A DNA stretch of 25,397 bases from Chloroflexota bacterium (GTDB lineage Bacteria; Chloroflexota; Dehalococcoidia; Lucifugimonadales; JADFKI01): NCBI GenBank assembly GCA_022565015.1, contig JADFKI010000015.1:1-25397 (forward strand), read 5' to 3'. The notes under the pieces are model-generated. The model was not told the DNA's origin. It saw only the letters and a list, made by a program, of their open reading frames with translations, and made no database searches. Shown here in pieces: positions 20,917 to 25,397 of the stretch (position 1 is the stretch's first letter; each line of letters begins with the position of its first letter). Position numbers and translations under genes: made by a program.

Positions 20917-22779
20917 TTGATTCTTCTTTCAGCCTCGGATCTCAGGCTGCTCTACGGCGAGGTCGAGATTTTCGCCAACGTGAACCTTCAGGTGGACGAG
21001 GGCGCGCGGATTGGCATGGTTGGCCCCAACGGCGGCGGCAAGACCTCGCTCTTAAGGCTCCTGATCGGCGAGAACGTGCCCAACGCCGGCAAGGTGTCAC
21101 GGGCACGCAGCCTGCGCATAGGTTATGTCCCTCAGAGGGCGGAGGCGTCCGGTGAAGGAACGCTTCGCGACGAGATCATGAAGGCGTTCGAGCACCTGCT
21201 TCGTCTCGAAGAGGACCTCGCGACCAGCGCCCTGGACATCCAGGTCAGCGACGAGGAGATGCGCAGGAACGTCGAGCGGCGGTACGCATCGCTGCTACAG
21301 GAATACGAGTCCAAGGGCGGCTACGACTACCAGAATCTCATGGAGAGGGTCGTGGACGGCGTGGGGCTCCCGCAGGCGACGCTGGAAACATCGCTGAGCG
21401 CCGCCAGTGGAGGAGAGCGAACGAGGGCGGCCCTGGCAAGGGCGCTCCTGGCGGACCCCGAATTGCTGGTCATGGACGAGCCGACGAACTACCTGGATTT
21501 CAAGGGCCTGGCCTGGCTCGAGGACTTTTTAGCTAAGTATTCTCACGCCTTCGTGGTCGTGTCGCATGACCGCTACTTCCTGGACAAGGTCGCCACGCAG
21601 ATATGGGAGCTGGAACGGGGAAAGCTTCAGGTATTTCGAAGCAGCTACTCCAAGTACCGAGTCCTCAAGGACGAACAGATGACCAGGCAGCGAGTCGAGT
21701 ACGAACGCCAGCAGGAGGTTGTCGCCAAAGAGGAAGACTTCATCGCCCGCTACCACGCGGGGCAACGATCGAGAGAGGCCAGGGGTCGCGCCACCAGACT
21801 CAGTCGCATGGAGCGCCTTGAGAGACCTACCGAAGAGCACACCGTGAGCATCGGCGGGTTAGAGGCCGAAAGGACGGGTCTGAACGTGCTCAGGACCCAG
21901 GACCTGAAGATCGGGTTCCGGGATGGGACTGAGTCGACGACTCTGCTTGCTCTGCCCGACGTCAATCTCCAACGCGGCTCCCGTGCGGCGATCGTGGGGC
22001 CCAACGGCATCGGAAAGACAACCCTGGTCAAGACGTTCTTAGGTGAGTCGGCGCCCATCTCAGGCTCGGTCATCCTCGGCCACAACGTCAAGCCGGGCTA
22101 CTACAGCCAGGGCAGCCTGGAGCTTCCCGAGCACATGAATGTGCTTGAGGCCTTGATGGATGCGAAGAACGTAGAGGTCCCCGAGGCGAGGAGCTATCTG
22201 GCCAGGTTCCTATTTCGAGGCGACGACGTCTTCAAGTCCGTCGCAGACCTGAGTGGCGGAGAGAGAAGCCGACTGGCCCTCGCCCGCCTGATGATTAAAG
22301 AACCCAACGTCTTGATACTGGACGAGCCCACGACCCATCTGGACATACCCAGCAGAGAGGCCCTGGAGCAAGTCCTGCTGGCCTACTCCGGCGCACTTCT
22401 GTTCGTGTCCCACGACAGGCATCTGATTTCGCTTCTGGCAGACCAGCTGTGGATCGCGGAGAACGGAACGGTGGAGGTGCTGCCCTACGGCTTCGAGGAG
22501 TGGCAGGAGTCACTGAAAGAGGCGGAAGACCAGAAAGCGAAGTCGAGAGCCCGGGGAAGAAGAAGACGGAGCCAGGTGCACACGCCCGCTCAACCCAAAG
22601 AGAAGGCGCCTGACCACGAACAGATCATCGCCGACCTGGAAGCCCAGCTCGCCGGGTTGGAGGGCGACCTGGAGAAGGCTTCTGCAAGGCAGGACGTGGA
22701 CGAGGTGGCACGCCTCGGAGATGAGCACAACCGGGTCCGGGCCCGTCTCGAAGAAGCATGGTCGGCGTGGAACGGATAG
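20917..22779 (+). CDS. ABC-F family ATPase (ribosome-associated type)
   Basis: The 620-residue protein has two nucleotide-binding domains and no membrane segment, the ABC-F plan. Domain 1 has Walker A GPNGGGKTS (36-44), signature ASGGERTR and Walker B LLVMDEPTNYLDF with VVSHDRYFLDKV. Domain 2 has GPNGIGKTT (about 360), LSGGERSR (about 444) and LILDEPTTHLDI with FVSHDRHLISLLA. A charged linker between the domains and a C-terminal coiled coil (HEQIIADLEAQLAGLEGDL) complete it. Members act on stalled ribosomes or give ribosome protection; the subtype is not clear here. TTG 20917, 7 bases after AGGTGA, is chosen because the open frame before it overlaps the S9 gene and has no family sequence. Confidence 0.92.
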   Translation: MILLSASDLRLLYGEVEIFANVNLQVDEGARIGMVGPNGGGKTSLLRLLIGENVPNAGKVSRARSLRIGYVPQRAEASGEGTLRDEIMKAFEHLLRLEEDLATSALDIQVSDEEMRRNVERRYASLLQEYESKGGYDYQNLMERVVDGVGLPQATLETSLSAASGGERTRAALARALLADPELLVMDEPTNYLDFKGLAWLEDFLAKYSHAFVVVSHDRYFLDKVATQIWELERGKLQVFRSSYSKYRVLKDEQMTRQRVEYERQQEVVAKEEDFIARYHAGQRSREARGRATRLSRMERLERPTEEHTVSIGGLEAERTGLNVLRTQDLKIGFRDGTESTTLLALPDVNLQRGSRAAIVGPNGIGKTTLVKTFLGESAPISGSVILGHNVKPGYYSQGSLELPEHMNVLEALMDAKNVEVPEARSYLARFLFRGDDVFKSVADLSGGERSRLALARLMIKEPNVLILDEPTTHLDIPSREALEQVLLAYSGALLFVSHDRHLISLLADQLWIAENGTVEVLPYGFEEWQESLKEAEDQKAKSRARGRRRRSQVHTPAQPKEKAPDHEQIIADLEAQLAGLEGDLEKASARQDVDEVARLGDEHNRVRARLEEAWSAWNG

Positions 22780-23005
22780 GCGAGCCCACTTCTTAGCTCG
22801 ACTTTGTACATTCCGATTGCGCCTCAACACGAAGGCGTATAGCTGATGGTCAGTAATCGGCAGACTTTTTGCATGTCGAGTTTGCAGGGCGGGTGCGGAA
22901 AGTCCTTGAACGATGAGATAGGTGTTTATGCGGCAGAGCGAAGGCACCATAATAAACCCGTTCGAATGCCCTCAAATTTAGGAGACATCTTTGTACAAAG
23001 TCCAG
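22780..23005. other. Intergenic stretch left of the MITE, no gene seen
   Basis: Together with the MITE this makes about 370 bases without a convincing gene between convergent units. Reading frames across it are short and lack ribosome sites. It holds a weak stem (CGCCT...AGGCG, about 22819-22836) that could be a poor terminator for the ABC-F gene, and a perfect 12-bp palindrome CTTTGTACAAAG at 22989-23000 next to the MITE end. Confidence 0.5.
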
Positions 23006-23119
23006 CTAAGAGCCTATCCGAAAACCTCATTTCGACGTCTTACGGTCCTTCGACAGTGCTCTCCGCAGAAGCGGAGAGCTTGTCGAACCATTCGCGGCAG
23101 TTTTTGGATAGGCTCTTAG
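23006..23119. mobile_element. MITE-like element with 19-bp terminal inverted repeats
   Basis: The ends match at 18 of 19 positions as inverted repeats: CTAAGAGCCTATCCGAAAA (23006-23024) and its complement at 23101-23119. The element is 114 bp and has no coding capacity. TA lies inside both ends, so a TA target duplication (IS630/Tc1-like) or a CTAG-like one (IS5-like) are both possible; the flanks show no longer direct repeat. The whole element can fold into one long hairpin. It lies in the gap between convergent genes, a usual tolerated site. Confidence 0.7.
23049..23087. repeat. REP-like hairpin nested in the MITE
   Basis: TTCGACA (23049-23055) pairs with TGTCGAA (23081-23087), and inside it GCTCTCCGC (23058-23066) pairs perfectly with GCGGAGAGC (23071-23079) around AGAA. 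The TTCGACA...TGTCGAA frame with an adjoining CCATTCGCGG resembles widespread REP-type palindromes with a CCTTCGACA start. It may also serve as terminator structure for both convergent units. Confidence 0.65.
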
Positions 23120-23148
23120 TGAGATTATTGTGCCCGGGTGTGTAGTCG

Positions 23149-23745
23149 TTACGCCCCGTACCTCTGCCTCGCCTCTTCGTAGGCCTCACGGGTGTTCAGG
23201 TCCAGCCTCAACATAGGGTCGTCGATGGGCGCTTCATAGACCTCGTCGCGGTGCGCGTCGAACACCTGCCGAATGCCCTGCTCCCCTTCGGAAATCGCCT
23301 CCAGCTCATGCCTCAGCGATGCGTCGAACACCAGGGGATGCCCGCCGTGCCCTTCGTATCTGGGCGATGTTATCGCCGGACGATGGGCGTTATGAGCCTT
23401 CAGGACCTCGGCGATGATCGCGGCGGTGCGAGGCTGGTCCACGGCAAGCAGAAGAATTCCATCGGCGTCGTCGCTGATCGCCCCGAGCCCGGCCTTGATG
23501 GATGTCGTCTTGCCCTGCCTGTATAGGGGATTCAGGACATGCCGGACGTGCTCACCAACAACATGGGGCTCGACCATCTCCGCGGCGTGGCCCAGAACGA
23601 CGACTACCTCGGCGCACCCGGCATCCAGCAGGCAGCGCACCTGGTACTCCATGAGGGTCGTGCCCTTCCAGGACAGTAGAGGCTTGGGACTGCCCATGCG
23701 AGTGGACTCGCCGGCAGCGGTAAGTATTGCCGAGACGCCGGACAT
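23149..23745 (-). CDS. MocA/MobA-like nucleotidyltransferase (probable molybdenum cofactor cytidylyltransferase)
   Basis: The 198-residue product has the MobA-like NTP-transferase fold: LTAAGESTRMGSPKPLLSWKG (nucleotide-binding loop near residues 8-28), VVVVLGH, NPLYRQGKTTSIKAGL, ILLLAVDQPR (metal/substrate Asp) and ITSPRYEGHGGHPLVFD. RMGSPKPLL and DQPR are usual for MocA-type enzymes, which add CMP to molybdopterin for the xanthine dehydrogenase/CO dehydrogenase family. A sugar-nucleotide role is less likely given the neighbour. The ATG follows the xdhC-like stop by one base, so the two are translationally coupled. Together they indicate a molybdenum hydroxylase encoded elsewhere. Confidence 0.85.
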   Translation of the reverse strand: MSGVSAILTAAGESTRMGSPKPLLSWKGTTLMEYQVRCLLDAGCAEVVVVLGHAAEMVEPHVVGEHVRHVLNPLYRQGKTTSIKAGLGAISDDADGILLLAVDQPRTAAIIAEVLKAHNAHRPAITSPRYEGHGGHPLVFDASLRHELEAISEGEQGIRQVFDAHRDEVYEAPIDDPMLRLDLNTREAYEEARQRYGA

Positions 23746-23746
23746 C

Positions 23747-24883
23747 CTAGTCCGCTACGGGAGCAGCTTCCTTGAGCTTGTCCTCGATGTGGTCGATGCG
23801 TCGGTCTTCCAGCTTCATCGTCTGGCCGGTCCCGCCCAGACGGAACATGAGTATCTCCGCCATGATGCTGACGGCGATCTCCTCGGGCGTCCTGGCGTGG
23901 ATGTCCAGGCCGATGGGCGCTCGAAGCTCCTCCATGCGTTCCCTGGAAATGCCCATCTTGAGCAGGTCCTCATAGATGAGGATGACCTTCCGCTTGCTTC
24001 CCAGCAGGCCTACGTAGCTGGCCGTCGTTCTTGCCGCCGCAGCCAGGGCGACGTTGTCGTAGCGATGCCCTCGAGTTGCGACGATAATGAACGTGTTTGG
24101 ATTGATCGGCAGCTCCGGAATCGCATCTTCGGGCTTCTTGACCACCGTCAGGTCCGCCTCGGGGAACCGCTCCTTGTTGGCGAACTCCTCCCGGTCGTCG
24201 GTGACGAATATCCGGAACCCCAGGCTCTTGGCCAGAGGCGCGATGGCCCTGGAAACGTGGCCTCCGCCGCATAGCACCAGCTGGGGGGGCGTCGTGTATG
24301 CCTCGATGAAAAACTCGGCGCCGGCATCCGTGGTCACGTACTCGTTCTTGCCGTGGACCATTAGCTCATGGGCCTTCTTGATCGCCTGGCCGTCCAGGTC
24401 CTCGCTGCCCAGCGTGCCGATGGTAGTCCCGTTCTCGCGCACGAACAGCTTCGCGCCGATCTTGGACGACTGGCCCTTGCCTGGGAAAATCAGGCTGGCC
24501 AAGGCCACCGGGCTTCCGCCCTCATAGGCGTTCTTGATCTCAGTTGCGTAGTCCAGGTACTCATCGGGGTTGTAAACCGGGTCGATGAGGAAATACATCG
24601 TCCCGCCGCATATGAGACCATCCTCGGCGGCGAGTTCCTCGTTGAGCTCGTAGTCGCGGTGCTCCGCGGGGCCACCCCGCTTCAGGAGCTCGTTTGCCGC
24701 GAACCAGATGTCGCCCTCGACGCAGCCACCGCCCAGGGTGCCGACGCCGGTCCCATCCTTGCGTACGAGCAGCTTCGCACCCGTCTTCTGGGGCGTCGAA
24801 CCCTTGGTCCTGATGACGGTCGCCAGGACGACTGGCTCGTTGGCCTGGAGCTGTTTGACGGCCTCGTCAAAAACGTCTTGCAT
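23747..24883 (-). CDS. XdhC/CoxI-family molybdenum hydroxylase maturation protein with duplicated N-terminal domain
   Basis: XdhC proteins bind molybdenum cofactor, help its sulfuration and insert it into xanthine dehydrogenase-type enzymes. The 378-residue product has an XdhC_CoxI segment at about 18-51 (VVLATVIRTKGSTPQKTGAK then GTLGGGCVEG). A second, weaker copy lies at 126-159 (VALASLIFPGKGQSSKIGAK then GTLGSEDLDG). The C-terminal Rossmann-like domain begins with LVLCGGGHVSRAIAPLA (203-218) and includes YVGLLGSKRK and IGLDIHARTPEEIAVSIMAEI. The second copy has lost the GGGC residues of the first. ATG 24883 has GGTGA 7 bases before it. It is the first gene of a two-gene unit with the MocA-like gene. 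Confidence 0.92.
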   Translation of the reverse strand: MQDVFDEAVKQLQANEPVVLATVIRTKGSTPQKTGAKLLVRKDGTGVGTLGGGCVEGDIWFAANELLKRGGPAEHRDYELNEELAAEDGLICGGTMYFLIDPVYNPDEYLDYATEIKNAYEGGSPVALASLIFPGKGQSSKIGAKLFVRENGTTIGTLGSEDLDGQAIKKAHELMVHGKNEYVTTDAGAEFFIEAYTTPPQLVLCGGGHVSRAIAPLAKSLGFRIFVTDDREEFANKERFPEADLTVVKKPEDAIPELPINPNTFIIVATRGHRYDNVALAAAARTTASYVGLLGSKRKVILIYEDLLKMGISRERMEELRAPIGLDIHARTPEEIAVSIMAEILMFRLGGTGQTMKLEDRRIDHIEDKLKEAAPVAD

Positions 24884-25015
24884 AATCAGTCACCATCAGT
24901 TGCCGGAAATCTAATTCTTGAATTACAATTTAGCTTATCAATTAAGATATAGCCCATACAATCGTGGTACCCACGGGATTGACGGTCACGGTTGGGAGCT
25001 GTTCGTGGCCCTCTA

Positions 25016-25397
25016 TTATACCCCTAATTCCCTCATGATGCCCTTAACGTAGTCGAAGCTGATCTTGTCCTTGTGGAGCTGATCGCCCGTATTCGCACCC
25101 TCGATGGCGAAGTAGCCGTCGTAGCCCGCCTCTGCCATGGCCGAGATCGCGAAACTGTAGTCTATGTCGCCGTCTGGCAGGGGCACGCGGACGTAGTACG
25201 AATGGTCGATTTCCGGCACGTAAACGCGGTAAAGGCTCTTGCAATGCCAGTACTTGGACTTGGAGGCCAGGGCCGTGATGCACTCCTCGCTGGTCTCTTC
25301 GGGCACGTCGTAGTTCCAGTAGACGTTGCCCAGATCCGGATTGGCGAACACATACGGGCTGTCAGTAAGCTCCAGCAGGTGAAGCGTCGCCCAGGAG
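25016..25397 (-). CDS. Sugar-phosphate isomerase/epimerase (xylose isomerase-like TIM barrel), C-terminal part
   Basis: The frame runs from a TAG at 25016 to the window edge without a true start, so the gene continues beyond 25397. The 127 visible residues end an AP-endonuclease-2/xylose-isomerase-like barrel: HLLELTDSPYVFANPDLGN, a zinc-site type Asp/His region (SKYWHCKSLYRV) and the closing strands VPLPDGDIDYSFAISAMAEA and GYDGYFAIEGANTGDQL with the conserved Glu. The substrate is unknown. It lies 132 bases upstream of the xdhC-like gene on the same strand, with no clear terminator, so cotranscription is possible. Confidence 0.85.
   Translation of the reverse strand, partial: SWATLHLLELTDSPYVFANPDLGNVYWNYDVPEETSEECITALASKSKYWHCKSLYRVYVPEIDHSYYVRVPLPDGDIDYSFAISAMAEAGYDGYFAIEGANTGDQLHKDKISFDYVKGIMRELGV

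Noticed and set aside
22846..23145. Plus-strand open frame of 99 codons
   Set aside because: It spans both ends of the MITE and has no ribosome site or recognisable protein.
24963..24975. Inverted repeat CGTGG...CCACG downstream of the isomerase gene
   Set aside because: Only 5 bp and no T-run on either strand, so not supportable as a terminator.

Overview
The window reads as a chromosome segment of a free-living bacterium with fairly high GC and many TTG/GTG start codons. A ferredoxin-linked pyruvate oxidoreductase, an apparently PPi-type phosphofructokinase, an archaeal-style short S-adenosylhomocysteine hydrolase and a small exported protein with a TPTPTP tail fit an uncultured Chloroflexota (Dehalococcoidia/SAR202-like). 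This placement is inference; no marker gene fixes it.

Layout. Positions 1-261 hold the end of an unrecognised gene and a bidirectional terminator. On the minus strand from 4555 down to 356 lie a FadR-type GntR regulator and porGD, porA and porB (pyruvate:ferredoxin oxidoreductase). A perfect TGGTCTGACCA operator sits just downstream of the regulator's predicted transcription start. Divergent from it (4712-7445, +) is a NitT/TauT-type ABC importer (ATPase, permease, lipoprotein), followed by a phosphofructokinase. Positions 8729-9724 (-) hold an AT-richer three-gene cassette: a ribbon-helix-helix protein, an unknown soluble protein with a disturbed 5' end, and a small membrane protein. A perfect 13-bp palindrome lies in the cassette's promoter region.

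The central block (9979-18226, +) begins with a SAM-I riboswitch and its intrinsic terminator. It then encodes most of a SAM cycle: mtnA, an MTA phosphorylase, a rhodanese, a PfkB kinase (probable adenosine kinase), S-adenosylhomocysteine hydrolase, a hotdog thioesterase, metK and a phosphohexomutase. MTA and SAH, the two by-products of SAM use, are processed beside the enzyme that makes SAM, and SAM itself is expected to shut transcription off at the leader. A double-hairpin element lies between ahcY and the thioesterase gene.

The right part has a small exported protein (-), an intergenic array of decamer boxes, an S9 peptidase and an ABC-F protein (+). A 114-bp MITE-like element with a nested REP-like hairpin follows. 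Then come a MocA-like nucleotidyltransferase and an XdhC-family protein (-), both for molybdenum-hydroxylase maturation, and the 3' end of a sugar-phosphate isomerase/epimerase gene running off the window. No CRISPR array, rRNA, tRNA or transposase gene was seen.
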